From NCBI RefSeq assembly GCF_918797505.1, contig NC_092802.1:19861883-19925882 (forward strand): DNA of 64,000 nucleotides, in the 5' to 3' direction. Source of the stretch: Bemisia tabaci (lineage: Eukaryota > Arthropoda > Insecta > Hemiptera > Aleyrodidae). The notes under the pieces are model-generated. The model was given only the letters and a program-made list of their open reading frames with translations, was not told the DNA's origin and did not search any database. The first letter of the stretch is position 1. Each line of letters begins with the position of its first letter. The translations under genes and the position numbers were made by a program. Below are positions 35,001 through 46,199 of this stretch, one piece after another.

Positions 35001-38000
35001 AGAAAATGTTCAATAAAACCTTATAAAAAATGTCACGTTATTTTCCTGCTTAAAAATGAAATCATAACGGAAATTTCTAACATCTGTAATGGAATAATAT
35101 ACTTTAATATACTAGAGTAAATATAATGGACTAATAAACACTCATAGACCCTAACCATAGTTAGATTCAATTTATGTTATTTTAAGTGACTGGTGGACTT
35201 CTAGTCCAAGAGTAAAATACGTGTTCTTTCAATTTGAAAGTATGTATGGCAATCCGGTTCTTGGTGAGATAGCTTGCCTTACCTGAAATAAATATTTTCA
35301 AAGGATTTGAATGGAGGCAAAAAAAAAAAGTTGGAAACTTGCAAAATCACCTCTGATCTATCTGTACCTTTGATCAACTCTATGATTTTTTGTTCATTGA
35401 AGGTATATATTTTATACATCATAGTTTGGTAATTTTCGAGTTTATTACTTGCCTAAATATTGGTCTGGGGTCAATTTTGATGAAATATGCATGAGGGTTT
35501 TGCGGTCGAATGCAAAAAAATCCGCATTTTTCGCAAAATTGGCCTTTTTCCCCACGCTTCGGCCCCAGTATCAGACACAAACTGAGTCCGGAAATGACCA
35601 AATTATCATGCATTGCGTAGTTGAAGAAATTCAGCTGGGTGGCCCTGAGGACGGCCCTTATCGATATCCTTCCTTTTCAAATTAAATAATCGAGGAAGTT
35701 CAACGAAGAGATAAAAGTTACATCACCCCTCCTTTTGCGCCAGCACCCGAAGCATACAACATTATCGATTCATGATCAAAGGGTTTCCCCAACAGATTTA
35801 CGTCCGTCCGATTATGTTTTTGAAAAAAATGCCTCTGGTCCTGCAAAAAAAGTAATATAAAAATCAATCAAAACAATGTCAAGGTACATCAACTTTGCAA
35901 GCCAAGGTTTGCTTGTGCACCCTAATGCAGCACAATAAAAGCACAAAATATAAAATGAACAAATTAAAGAGCTGTGAAAAAAATTATTTTTGATACCGAA
36001 CCACAATATTTACAATACACACATTATATTTCCCTTTGATACATTTTTTTTTCATCAATTTCAATGAGAATTGTCCAAGCAGAATGTGCAAACATTTCAA
36101 AATCATGGGTTGAAAAACGCTGTCCGCGAGTTTAAATATTAGAACCTAACACAGCGGAGCGGTGTGCTCCCAGCGCGAAACGCGCTGGCGCCTACAAACC
36201 TAACAGGGATACCACACGCATTGCGCAATGCGTGAAGTATCCCTGTTGGGTTTGTAGGCACTTATGCGCGTGTCATGCTGGTTATCCGCCGCGCCGCGGA
36301 GTGCCACGGCGCGGCGCTTCAAGCAACTATTGACCAACAAAGGTGTTGCACAGTATCATACGAAATTGACGGTGCTCCAACATATTAAGAATGACAGGCA
36401 TCTTTCATGAGTACGGAACTTTCCTCGCAACATTAATCAAGATACTACGGTACAAAAAGATAGCGGTAGTCCAAAAACTCACTAAGTCTTAGCATCCGTT
36501 TTTAATAACGTTTGGCATAATTTTTGAATTTCATTAGAGAAATAAGTGACTCGATTTAGGCAGAAACAGTCTTGAGTATGCCGCCAAGAGGATTTTATTT
36601 TGAATCAAAAATAAAACCGCCGAATGAAAGTGGGTGTCTGCTTTATATAAACATCTTAAGCACCTTTTTATACAAGCATATTTTCATCTTTAAACAAGCA
36701 TTATTTACTGTGTTGATTCAAAAGGAAATCTTCCCTGCGGTAAATTTTATCATATTTCTGTTTGAATCAAGTCACTTTTTCCTTTGATGAAGTGAAAAAA
36801 TCATGCTAAACGTTATTGATTACGGATACTTGAACTCACTATCAGTTAGTTTTCTGACTACCGCTCTCTTTCCGTTGTCGTCACTCCATGAAATTTGCTA
36901 AGGAACTTCGTGCTTTTGAAAGATGCCATCAATCATGATACGTTGGGGTGCCTTCAATCTCGTATGATACTGTGCAACACCTCCGTGGCGAAATAGTAGC
37001 TCGAAGCGCCGTGAAACGCTGGCTCCGTCGCGAAGTTATCGCACACAGGAAAAATGTAGGAGGCTTTAACTCAGGCAAATCAAAAGATTTTTCCGTTTCA
37101 GGTGTACAACAAGATGAAATTTTCTTGAAAAATAATCAAGTCTGGTTGCATCAAAGAGGCGTAGAGAGTATTAGTGAATTTTCCTCCGTGGAATTGACGC
37201 TCCCCCACTTCTACTAAAAATCTCAATGAAACAGTTTTCTCCGTTGGAACAAACAAACAAAAAAAAACAAGCAAACCCGCATTCTTCCAAGACATTATAC
37301 AATCTCATCTAAAAACATCGTGAGCAATCGGCGTTTGTATTTGCACGTGAACCAATTAACTTTGGGTCTCAATTGGTACGTGGACCAAAACTCTCCTGCC
37401 GAAAAACGCGTGGACGTAAACTCCTGAAAAAAATAGGTGCGCGGACAAAAAATTGTTAACGAAATGTCCTATAGCCATACCATAGAAACTGTAATTAAGT
37501 AAACTGCACTTTCCAATGAAAAACAACTATTTTTGGCAGAGAGCACGTATCTTGTTTTAAACTGAACTAATAACGTAGTACTTTCTTTTTGTTTGAAAAG
37601 TGCATTCTTAAAAAATCAAAATTTCCCGTTCAGACCGTAAATCTGAACCATTAACCTATGACGTGCAAACCTCTATCAAGAGTCAAAACTCTGTGTATAT
37701 TTATTATACTTGCATCAAGAATATGTCAAAATTGCGATCGCTCTCTTACGTATGAAACAATCCGGTATAAAACTGGCTTAAACAAAGGGGAATTCCATGT
37801 TGCGCACCTCTGAAAAAACCCATCCCCAAAATTGTCTAATCACATACCGGTCTAATGTTGTTGGGAAATACATCTATGAAGTTATCTCTGTCCGGCCGTC
37901 GCACTTCGTCAATTAAACCCAGAACATGTCCCAATTCGTGTAAAATCACGAATTCGTGGAAGGTTTCCTTGTTTATCATAAAGAGTTGCTTGCCACCCTT

Positions 38001-39490
38001 TCTTCCTAGGCCTTCGGCTCCTCCTAATATTTCTGTGCTACAAGCAAATATCAAACGATAATACTTTGAGAATTTGTTTGCTTGTGCACCACAATGCAGC
38101 ACAATAAAAACACAAAATATAAAAGGGAAAAATTGAAGTGCTGTGGAGAAAATTAAATTTGATACAGAACCACTTCAATATTATTTATAAAACACACATT
38201 ATATTTTCCTTTGATACATTTTTTTCATCAATTTCAATGAGGATTGTCCAAGCAGAGTGTGCGAACATTTCAAAATCATGAGTTGAAAAACGCTGACTCC
38301 GCGAGTTTAAATATTAGAACCTAACACAGCGGAGCGGTGTGCTCCCAGCGCGAAACGCGCTGGCGCCTTCAAACCTAACTGGGATACTTCACGCATTGCG
38401 CAATGCGTGAAGTATCCCTGTTGGGTTTGTAGGCGCTTATGCGCGTGTCATGCTGGTTATCCGCCGCGCCGCGGAGTGCCACGGCGCGGCGCTTCAAGCA
38501 ACTATTGACCAACAGACGTGTTGCACAGTCTCATACGAAATTGACGGCGCTCCAACATATTAAGAATAACAGGCATCCTTCATGAGTACGGAGCTTTCCT
38601 CGCAAAATTAATCAAGATACTACGGCACAAATTGAGAGCGGTAGCCCGAAAACTCACTAAATCTTAGCATCCGTATTTAATAACGTTTTCCATAATTTTT
38701 GAATTTCATTAGAGAAATAAGTGACTCGATTTAGGCAGAAACAGTCTTGAGTATGCCGCCAAGAAGATTTTATTTTGAATCAAGAATAGAATCGCCGAAT
38801 GAAAGTGGGTTTCTGCTTGATAGAAACATCTTAAGCACCTTTTTATACAAGCATATTTTCATCTTTAAACAAGCATTATTTACTGTGTTGATTCAAAAGG
38901 AAATCTTCCCTGCAGTAAATTTTATCATATTTCTGTTTGATACAGCACCGATAATATTTTGACAGCGTAGAGCAAATTAGTTGTAATAGCATTGAAAAAG
39001 GAGCTATCTATTTTTGATTAGTAGTTGGTTAAGAATGGATTCCATAAGTTAATGAGGCCGTTTAAGCATTAATTGCGCAAACCCTTTTAGCCTACTTTTA
39101 GACTGTTCCCTGCCCTGTAAGTCGCTGTGTGTGCCAATCTCTAGCCCTTCCTCGTCCCCTCCGTTAGATTTACGTAAGCTTGACTTACCCCCTCCCCCTT
39201 CTCCATTCATTGCTTTAAAAATAATGCAGGAAACCTGATAAATTGCTGAAAAAAATAATATTATCAGAAGAATATCAGATGGCGAACATGCTTTGAAAAA
39301 TCTTAATAGCATATATACCATGGGCAGTGCAAAAGTTAGAATTTCAAAGGTGGTTTCAATGGTTTTTATCGCAGAATACCCTTTAACACAAAAGCGTCAT
39401 CTTAGATCGCGGCGTTTCAAGGATCTGCACTTGTTCCTTTTCTTTAAATGAGAGACCGGGCCTAACTGTAGCAACGTTGCAGCACCATTT

Positions 39491-39537
<47 letters not shown>

Positions 39538-42483
39538 GTTTTACACTCTCAGTAACAGTTTGCATGGTTCCTCTCCTCAGAATTTAGATAGAATTAAAAA
39601 TGGACCATCCTAGCGGTTGATTAATTTGCGTATGTGTAGAGAAAATCCGCAGTGATTGAGTTAGAGTCAGATGTGCGACTAAACTAACTGCGTAGCAAAG
39701 CGTGGAGTATCACACAAAAAGAGGAGCTCTGAACCTCAGTAGTGATGCTTCTGAAATTCTTCACAGATGACACCATCATGGTGCCAATGCAACTTCTGGG
39801 GACTAGCCGCGAAAACACTCAGTTTGCGACGCTGCGTACTTCGTGTCTCTTGCCATAATCTATTTTTACTTTTTAAATGGTGTGATAGAAACTGTAATTT
39901 ATTGGAACTTCCTAAAATTTGTTATTACATGTGTGTCCAGGACCGCTGACTCTACACCTTCGGCTTCCACTTCATTAAGCCCTCCCTGGCACACCTGTCA
40001 ACACTCAATATAGTTTTAAGAAAAGGTTGTCTAATGGTCCATTTAATAGTTTATTAGTTAGGACCCCGTGTCCACCAGTTACCTAATGTAAATCCAAATG
40101 TAATCTATTGTAAAATTTCTTAATATTGTTATGGTAGGTGAAATATATAAATAAAAGGTAAAAAAAAATTGTCCTCCCTGACTGAAGGATATTCTGTAAA
40201 GATGATTTAAAAAGAGCAAAAAGGCAGGATTTCTGTAACTGAAGGCTCAAAAGGCAAAAATTAAAAACATAAAATATAGTTGAGAGACCCCTACCTTGAG
40301 TCTATCAATACCAAATCCACGTAATCAGTTTCTCCAGTCCATTCTTTAAACCGCACGCAAGTATTCTGCGAAAATTTTGACATGGCATCCATCAACGTCA
40401 AACATTGAAAGGACGACGGACATCCTAAACAAGAGAAAAGAAACACAGTTACAATAGTTTTCTTGGTCGGGTTTCATTGAAAAATGAAGGTGTGATAGTC
40501 AGGTAGGTACTTGGTGAAAGAAGACAAAGTTTGGGAAAAAAATAAATTGGACAAATGCTACTCAGTGAAACGTGCGTACTTCAAAATTGCATGACTTGTG
40601 CATGTATTTTAAGTAAATATACCTGTCACACCCTGTTGGAAGAATGGAGATGTCGCATGTGTGAGGAATTTGCGATCTGACCATCGATTCTTACATAAAA
40701 GTTGGCGAGAAACACGAAGGTTCCCCTTGGTTTTCTCTGAAATCAACTCCCAAGCTCAAAAAAAGCTCTCAAGTTGCAATGAGGCCAAAATGGATGGGAT
40801 CCCACGCTATCCTGAGAGTTAAGGTCTACATCAAGACAAACTCTCCATGCAAAGATAGGGAGCAAATAAATTGACAGGACTGACACTTTATTTGGGGACT
40901 CCAAAACTGAAAACACGGCAACCTCGCTAATGCAGTTGTTTTATTTCTTTCGCACACGAATTTAATACAAATTTACGAGATTATTAATTATTTTGATTTT
41001 ATGATCTTGGATGTTGCGTGTTGCATATTTCAAAATTGAAAGCAATCTCGCTTGACAAAGACTAGACTGATTCTGAGTTGCTTGTGGCGCTTTGATGCAA
41101 CTTATCGTGTTCGATGTGCTTGTTGCATACTCAAAAATTGAAGGCGCTGAAGCTTTCAGAAATGCACGGGGCTTGTCAGTTGTAGCATCTTACGTCACAT
41201 GTTACACAAGTTTTTATTGAAATTCACCAGTTTATTTTTTTATTTTGCTTTTATTTTCATTACCTTGGATTTGTGAAAACCGTTCTACTAAGCATTGCAA
41301 ATCGAATTTTTCTAATACATTTATAGCTTCGAAGGATAATGCACCCTTGAAATGGCCCTTTTTATTGTTTCCCAAGTTCTAGTCTTAAAATTCCATGTTG
41401 TGTTTTAATTACATTCAAGTTATATTTTGTTTTGGCAAACCATACACTTTAAAATTTGAGCTTACCAATTGTGCTCGCCTTGTAAATAACAACAGCACTT
41501 TTCCACAACATTTCTTTGTTGTTCAGGAATTTCTTGCTCCGCTTCTGTGTAAAAAAAACCGACAGATTTTTTTTTTTTTAAACAAATGAAAAAAGTAATG
41601 ATTGAATTTATTCATCTTCACTTTCACTTTTCATTTCACTTTTTTTCGAACGGTATACATTCATTTCGTAAATGAGGATTGCTTTCCCATAATTTTTTAC
41701 AATAATTTCTTGCTTTGCAGTTTCATAAAAAAAATAATAAATAAATAAATAAATACAAAAATTCTATATAAAGTGGAAATTTAATTATTCGTGGACTTTT
41801 TGCCTATAAACCACGGCGCATTTAGTGAAAAGTTAGACGCAAGATGTTTTAGTCACAAAACTAGTAACTGTAACTTGGGGGAAATTCCGAAAAATCACCA
41901 AACAGAAAAATTAGGATTTTTTTTCGGAGAGGCGAGGGGCAATTTTTAGGGGCCACGTCGGCGCAGAGCCCTCTTTTTCAGGCGCCATGACCGATTTCTT
42001 AGGCGAATTTGGCGCGTTGGCGCATGTGAGTTTCGAACACTGCTCCTGTGTGACGCCGGGTCACTTTTTCGATACATGATCGATTGTTTTCGATACACGG
42101 GTACCCTACCCGGCCATCCGACGTAAACAAAGAAGATAAGAATTCCCACGTAATCCACACCGCCATTTTGGATCACATGTATCGAAAAAGTGACCGAAGC
42201 TCGGCGAACACCGGGCTCGGAATTCGTCGAGCTTGGCATGACTCTCTGAGCTCTCCCATTTGCATTAAAACTCTATGGATTCATATTATACACATCGAAA
42301 CGCTCTTACCTCTGGATGACCACGCACCGTCTCGTACTCGTCCTCGACTTTAAACTGAGGAGGTGCCGACTTTCCACGGGTCAGGCCGCCGAATAATGCA
42401 CTCGCAGGAACAAAAAAGAGAGGAACGACGCATAGAATGAATAAAATCGGATAAATAATTGCGGCTACCGCGGCGCGAGACAT
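31214..42483 (-). CDS. astacin-family (M12A) secreted metalloprotease, Asp at third zinc site
   Basis: Probable exons are 42483-42310 (signal and propeptide), 40424-40295, 38037-37848, 35840-35727 and 31444 to about 31296 or 31214. Exons 40424 to 31444 join in phase. In order they give [15 protein letters not shown], then the zinc motif [19 protein letters not shown], then NRTDVNLLG and SIMLYAS (Met-turn with the Tyr ligand), and finally [16 protein letters not shown], matching the end of the astacin domain including its last Cys (partner of the Cys in NTCVRF). Family members cleave extracellular proteins and are digestive or salivary in many arthropods. In astacins the motif is HExxHxxGxxHE; here the third His is Asp. 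One exon carrying the start of the mature domain between 42310 and 40424 is missing from my model; a phase-compatible candidate ends at about 41262, but its sequence is not convincingly astacin. Confidence 0.72.
32621..34260. mobile_element. 1.64-kb near-perfect palindrome (foldback), nested TA-flanked core
   Basis: The ends AAAGAGGTTGTTCC / GGAACAACCTCTTT are inverted. The arms of about 800 bp mirror each other with few differences, so identical 95-residue ORFs appear at 32865-33152 (-) and 33733-34020 (+). Inside, TA|TACAGGATATCCCAGACC (33266) and GGTCTGGGATACCCTGTA|TA (33619) look like the ends of an inner mariner-type element. It lies in the intron before the last astacin exon. No transposase is recognised. 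Confidence 0.85.
35727..35840 (-). CDS. astacin exon with Met-turn
   Basis: The acceptor TTTTTTTGCAG|GAC and donor GGG|GTGATG delimit 38 codons, phase 0 to 0. It encodes [20 protein letters not shown] and [13 protein letters not shown] is the Met-turn (SxMHY in most astacins), with the Tyr that serves as the fifth zinc ligand retained and His replaced by Leu. A stop (TAA) follows shortly in the unspliced frame, so splicing is required. Confidence 0.75.
35906..36790. repeat. intronic segmental duplication, copy 1
   Basis: It matches 38077-38960 in the same orientation, offset about 2.17 kb, with scattered substitutions and small indels. Each copy lies just upstream (minus sense) of a different astacin exon. 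It contains the GCGCAATGCGTGAAGTAT palindrome and a GGCGCGGCG hairpin. Confidence 0.85.
37848..38037 (-). CDS. astacin exon with HELGH zinc motif
   Basis: The acceptor GCTTGTAG|C and donor CCG|GTATGT delimit 190 bp, phase 2 to 0. [19 protein letters not shown] matches HExxHxxGxxHExxRxDRD except H to D at the third zinc ligand; the catalytic Glu and the downstream ExxRxDRD are intact. Upstream [15 protein letters not shown] corresponds to the 'GxxGGxQxL' stretch of the family. Confidence 0.85.
38077..38960. repeat. intronic segmental duplication, copy 2
   Basis: This is the direct copy of 35906-36790. The adjacent exons (37848-38037 and 35727-35840) are not similar to each other, so only intron DNA was duplicated. 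The two copies could recombine and delete the zinc-motif exon. Confidence 0.85.
39490..39533. repeat. poly(T) tract in astacin intron
   Basis: A run of about 42 T. On the minus strand it reads poly(A). No adjacent retroelement is recognisable. Confidence 0.8.
39900..40170 (+). mobile_element. possible LINE 3' tail
   Basis: A short non-coding stretch ends GTGAAATATATAAATAAAAGG followed by an A-rich tract, like the 3' ends of non-LTR retrotransposons. No reverse transcriptase sequence is seen. Confidence 0.25.
40295..40424 (-). CDS. astacin exon with TCVRF
   Basis: The acceptor TTCTCTTGTTTAG|GA and donor TCAAG|GTAGGG delimit 130 bp, phase 1 to 2. It encodes [20 protein letters not shown] and [10 protein letters not shown], the astacin segment 'AM..I...TC+RF......DYV.I'. 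It is too short and in too AT-rich a setting to stand out as an ORF. Confidence 0.75.
40620..40925. repeat. solo arm of the 43070-43576 foldback
   Basis: It matches 43070-43320 in the same orientation (GGAGATGT.GCATGTGTGAGG, AGCTCTCAAGTTG, GATAGGGAGCAAAT). Only one arm is present. Confidence 0.8.
42310..42483 (-). CDS. signal-peptide exon, probably of the astacin gene
   Basis: It is 58 codons from ATG 42483 to donor GAG|GTAAGA. A strong hydrophobic leader ([20 protein letters not shown]) is followed by a charged stretch ([16 protein letters not shown]) like a propeptide. It is the only secretion signal on this strand upstream of the astacin exons. The link is inferred from position and phase 0 end; it could be exon 1 of an unrelated gene. 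Confidence 0.55.
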
Positions 42484-42593
42484 GGTTATGCTTTTCGGTC
42501 ACTCTCCACGATAAGACTTTCCCGAAACACGGAGATCTTCTGTGGTTCTTCTGCCCATGAACTACCTGCGTAAGTTTGCATCAAGCAAATTAA

Positions 42594-42842
42594 GGTGATT
42601 CGATGGACGCCATATTTTGTGTCAGAACGGCATGCGATATATCGCATCAATTGGTCCAATTTTTGTGGCTACTCGTAATTTTTCTCCAATTTTGAGATCG
42701 CAGTTCTGTTGTCAGGAGACTAAGGCACCCACTTACCAATTTAACAAAGAAATTCAATGTAATAAAGACGTCGTTGTTTTTAGAGAGAAAATATCGCATT
42801 CGTGTGCAGTTTCGATATCAGTATCGAATGCGATGTTTTCTC

Positions 42843-42876
<34 letters not shown>

Positions 42877-43051
42877 ACGCCTTTATTACGTTGAATTTAT
42901 TTGTTAAAACTGGTGAGTGCTTTAGTCTCCTGACAACAGAATTGCCATCTCAAAATTGGAGAAAAATGACGAGTAGCTGAAAAAATGGAACCAATTGATG
43001 CGATATATCGCATGCTTTTCTGACAAAAAATATGGCGTCCATCGAATCCCC
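42594..43051. mobile_element. foldback MITE flanked by TTAA
   Basis: GGTGATTCGATGGACGCCAT and ATGGCGTCCATCGAATCCCC are inverted ends, each flanked by TTAA (42590-42593, 43052-43055), the piggyBac-type target. The inner arms include GCATGCGATATATCGCATCA and its mirror. The spacer contains a smaller hairpin (ATCGCATTCG ... CGAATGCGAT) and a long poly(A). Confidence 0.75.
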
Positions 43052-43069
43052 TTAAACCGAATATTACCT

Positions 43070-43576
43070 GAATGGAGATGTTGCATGTGTGAGGAATTTG
43101 CGATTTGACTGTTGATTCTTTCGTGAAAGTTCGTGAGAAACACGATGGTGCCACTGATTTTCTCTGAAATCAACTCCTAAGCTCAAAAAAGCTCTCAAGT
43201 TGAGGCCAAAATGGAGGAGACATCCCACGTAATCCTAAGAGTCCACCTCTACATCAAGAAAAACACTCCATGCGAAGATAGGGAGCAAATACATTAGCAG
43301 GGTTGCCGTGTTTCCAGTTTTGGAGTCCCCAAATAAAGTGGCAGCCCTGTCAATGTATTTGCTCCCTATCTTTGCATGGAGAGTTTGTCTTGATGTAGAA
43401 GTGGACTCTCGGGATAGCGTGGGATATCCTCTCCATTTTGGCCTCAACTTGAGAGCTTTTTTTGAGCTTGAGAATTGATATCAGAGAAAACCAGTGGCAC
43501 CATCGTGTTTCTCGCGAACTTTTACATGAGAATCAACAGTCAAATCGCAAATTCCTCACACATGCAACATCTCCAT
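43070..43576. mobile_element. ~507-bp foldback element
   Basis: GAATGGAGATGTTGCATGTG at the left is mirrored by CACATGCAACATCTCCATCC at the right, with arms of about 245 bp meeting near 43322. It abuts the TTAA-flanked MITE. A solo arm is at 40620-40925. Confidence 0.8.
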
Positions 43577-43584
43577 CCAAAACG

Positions 43585-43806
43585 GCGTAAGTCCGCAACC
43601 ACGTATCTCGTTTGCGGTGTTTGAAAATTTCCGCTCCTACTGTATTTTTTGAAAGGAGTTTAATCGACATCATTCCTCGAGGTTTTCGCAGAATATTCTT
43701 GGCACTGAGAAGAAATGGTACGGCAATTTTAAAGAATTGCCGTTGAGTAGTTTTTCATTTAATCGTTTGCGACGGTTGTGGACTTACGCCATCGATGTGC
43801 GTAATA
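43585..43806. mobile_element. diverged CGACGGTG-family MITE
   Basis: CGGCGTAAGTCCGCAACCAC at the left is mirrored by GGTTGTGGACTTACGCC at the right. The interior shares CGTATCTCGTTTGCGGTGTT with the family but has different termini. Confidence 0.6.
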
Positions 43807-44517
43807 GCAACGCACTTTATACTATGAAAAAATATGGATGGAAAAAAATTCCTTAGTTGCTATCACTCACGAGTGCTTGATAAATCACGACCCCAAAAGC
43901 ATAGATGCAGTCATGAAAAATTGTATGATGTCATAGAATTTCATAATACACGAATGACATCAACGTAACTAATTTAAAACTACAAAATTGATTATTTTTA
44001 TCGTTGGGATGTGGAGGTAGGTATAGTTACTGAACATTCTTAGAATGTTAATCTCGTTCTTTTTTTAGGGGCACAGCGGTCTTATTATTGAAATTGATAG
44101 ACAAAACGATGGACAAAAAAGACATAGTGCGAATATGGAGCTATCCTATTGGTTGAAATGGGTAGTTTCTGTAGGCTATGGGAGAAAATGATGCACCAAC
44201 TATGGGGTCTCTCGTGGGTATCCGTTAGTTAGTCTATACCCTTCTTCGTTTGTCCATTGCTACCACACGCCTCTACCGATAGGATCCCTCCATATTCCCT
44301 ATGGCTACTTTGTCTAAAGCTTTGTCTATCAATTTCAATAATCGGCCTGCAGAAACATTCTTTTCGAAGATACTGACTGCGTTTGATCCGAACGAAGAAA
44401 CTTGAAAAAAACATGAATGTTGTCAAATATGTATAAGTACATGTGTTGGTAAAGAACACAGAACAAGGCCACAGAACATCACACTTGGTGCTAAAAATAT
44501 TGCAAATTTAGTCATAA

Positions 44518-44679
44518 ATGTTAAAGAGTGTAGGATTTTCTCTGAACAGCACAAAACAAGGAAACAGACCATTCGTAGAACTAGAAGAACACGCGAGTGT
44601 AGAAAAGGTCATTAAATACCACAATAACAACGTCGAAGAGAGATGGATGAACTTCACAGATCGGTTCAACTTGCGAGGT
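44518..44679 (+). CDS. possible exon of an unrecognised gene
   Basis: The frame from ATG 44518 gives TKQGNRPFVELEEHASVEKV then KYHNNNVEERWMNFTDRFNL and meets a donor CGAG|GTATGA. The amino-acid composition is ordinary and acidic/polar rather than AT-driven. A good acceptor (TTCTCTGAACAG) lies inside. I cannot find partner exons and do not recognise the sequence. Confidence 0.3.
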
Positions 44680-44838
44680 ATGAACAGAATGGCTCCACTT
44701 GGCCTAACGTCTTTCGATTTTTCGCTCTTTCCTGTTCTCTTCCCTTGCTAAACATACCCGTTTCGAAAACCACTGCTGTCGCCATTAAATTGACCGCGTT
44801 CAGCAGAGAAAAAAGTCACAGCCACTGCAAAATTTCAT

Positions 44839-44876
<38 letters not shown>

Positions 44877-44889
44877 AGGTTGCGGGCAT

Positions 44890-45140
44890 GTCGACGGTTA
44901 TATCAGACCACGTACCTCGTCTGCGGTGCATAAAAATCTCCGCTCCCATTTTATTTTTTTGATGGAGAACAAATCAATTCACTCCTCGAAGTTTTCACTG
45001 AGTTTTCTTAGCACAGAAAAGAAAAATCACGGAAGTTTTCAAAAATTGACGTTGAGCGATTTCCCATGTAAGTATGGTAGGAAGTCTGCAACGTCGCAAA
45101 CCAAGATACGTCGTCTGGTAGTTTCACTGTCAACTTACAT
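44890..45140. mobile_element. diverged CGACGGTG-family MITE
   Basis: CGACGGTTATATCAGACCAC ... GTCTGGTAGTTTCACTGTC, with the shared interior AAAAATCTCCGCTCCCATTT. The left end has lost the GAAACTAC match. Confidence 0.7.
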
Positions 45141-45759
45141 CACGTCACGAAGCAAATCCCCTGAGATTTTTAAAATAATTTACACAAAAAATATAAAGCA
45201 CCAGTTAATTTTGGGCAATCGCTGACGTGTCTTTCTGACGGATTCTTTCTTTTAAAAGCGGTCCATGTAAACACTCGTAGGCTGAATATGTACCCGCAAA
45301 ATGTGGGTCTTTTCCGCCTGTCACAGACTCGCATTCTGACGTTTTAATGGTTGATTTTACAGTTAACCCTTTATTGCATAGCGTTGCATGAAAGCAACAA
45401 ATGCTTTTCAGCTCTATCTTTATGCTGGAGTATTAAATTGAATCAAATTAATAATTTTTTTGGGGGGAGCAATTTAAGTCTGATCTCCTAACTTTAAAAA
45501 AAACCTACAAAAACCGATTCCAATTGCCTCTATTGTCGAAAAAATACTGTACAATGTAAATTTTCTTTCAAAAATCAACGATTAGCTCATGCAACAAAGG
45601 GTTAAGTAAAAAATTGTGATATTTGCACTCATCGGAAGGATCGATTTTGTTACCTGTTCCCCCACAAAATTGCAGTTTGCACGGGAATTTTAATCGTGGT
45701 TTCTACAATATTGTTTTTTATTTCAGACTTAACCTAAAATTCTAGTGTGAGCGGCACAA

Positions 45760-45895
45760 TTGGACGTATTTCTGCCAAACGGAACTATGTGCATTAAGAC
45801 ATGAGCCCTGAGACCCATAAGAATATAATGCACAGCAGAGCTCACGTCATAATGCACATAGTTCTGTTTGGTAGGAACACGCCCATTTGTAACTT
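45760..45895. mobile_element. MITE, TTGGACGTATTTCT family (best copy)
   Basis: TTGGACGTATTTCTGCCAAA at the left is mirrored by TTTGGTAGGAACACGCCCA at the right; the arms share GGAACTATGTGCATTA. About 136 bp. Confidence 0.8.
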
Positions 45896-45937
45896 AATAA
45901 GACCCCAAATTCATATTGGACCTAAAATCAAACATAA

Positions 45938-46198
45938 CGACGGTGTAAGTCGACAATCACACATCTCATTTGCGGTGTCTGAAAATCCCAGCCTCTATGT
46001 TATTTTTTTTAAGGAGAACAAATTGACATGCTTCCTCAAAGTTTTTGCAGAATTTTCTTTGCACAGAGAAGAAAAATCACGGCAGTTTTAAAGAATGGCT
46101 GTTGAGTATAGTTTTCCGTTTAAAAAATAAAGTATGACAGGAAGTCTGCGACGCCGCAAACCGAGTTATGTGATTGCCGACTCACAACGTCGATAAGC
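45938..46198. mobile_element. diverged CGACGGTG-family MITE
   Basis: CGACGGTGTAAGTCGACAAT ... GATTGCCGACTCACAACGTCG. It keeps the AAAAAATAAAGTATGACAGG interior but its subterminal arms differ from those of the 47907 copy. Confidence 0.7.
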
Positions 46199-46199
46199 A

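Noticed and set aside
41262..41370. Candidate astacin exon (phase-compatible, reads ...[17 protein letters not shown]...)
   Set aside because: The donor and phase fit, but the sequence lacks the expected mature N-terminus and the acceptor is poor; not strong enough to annotate.
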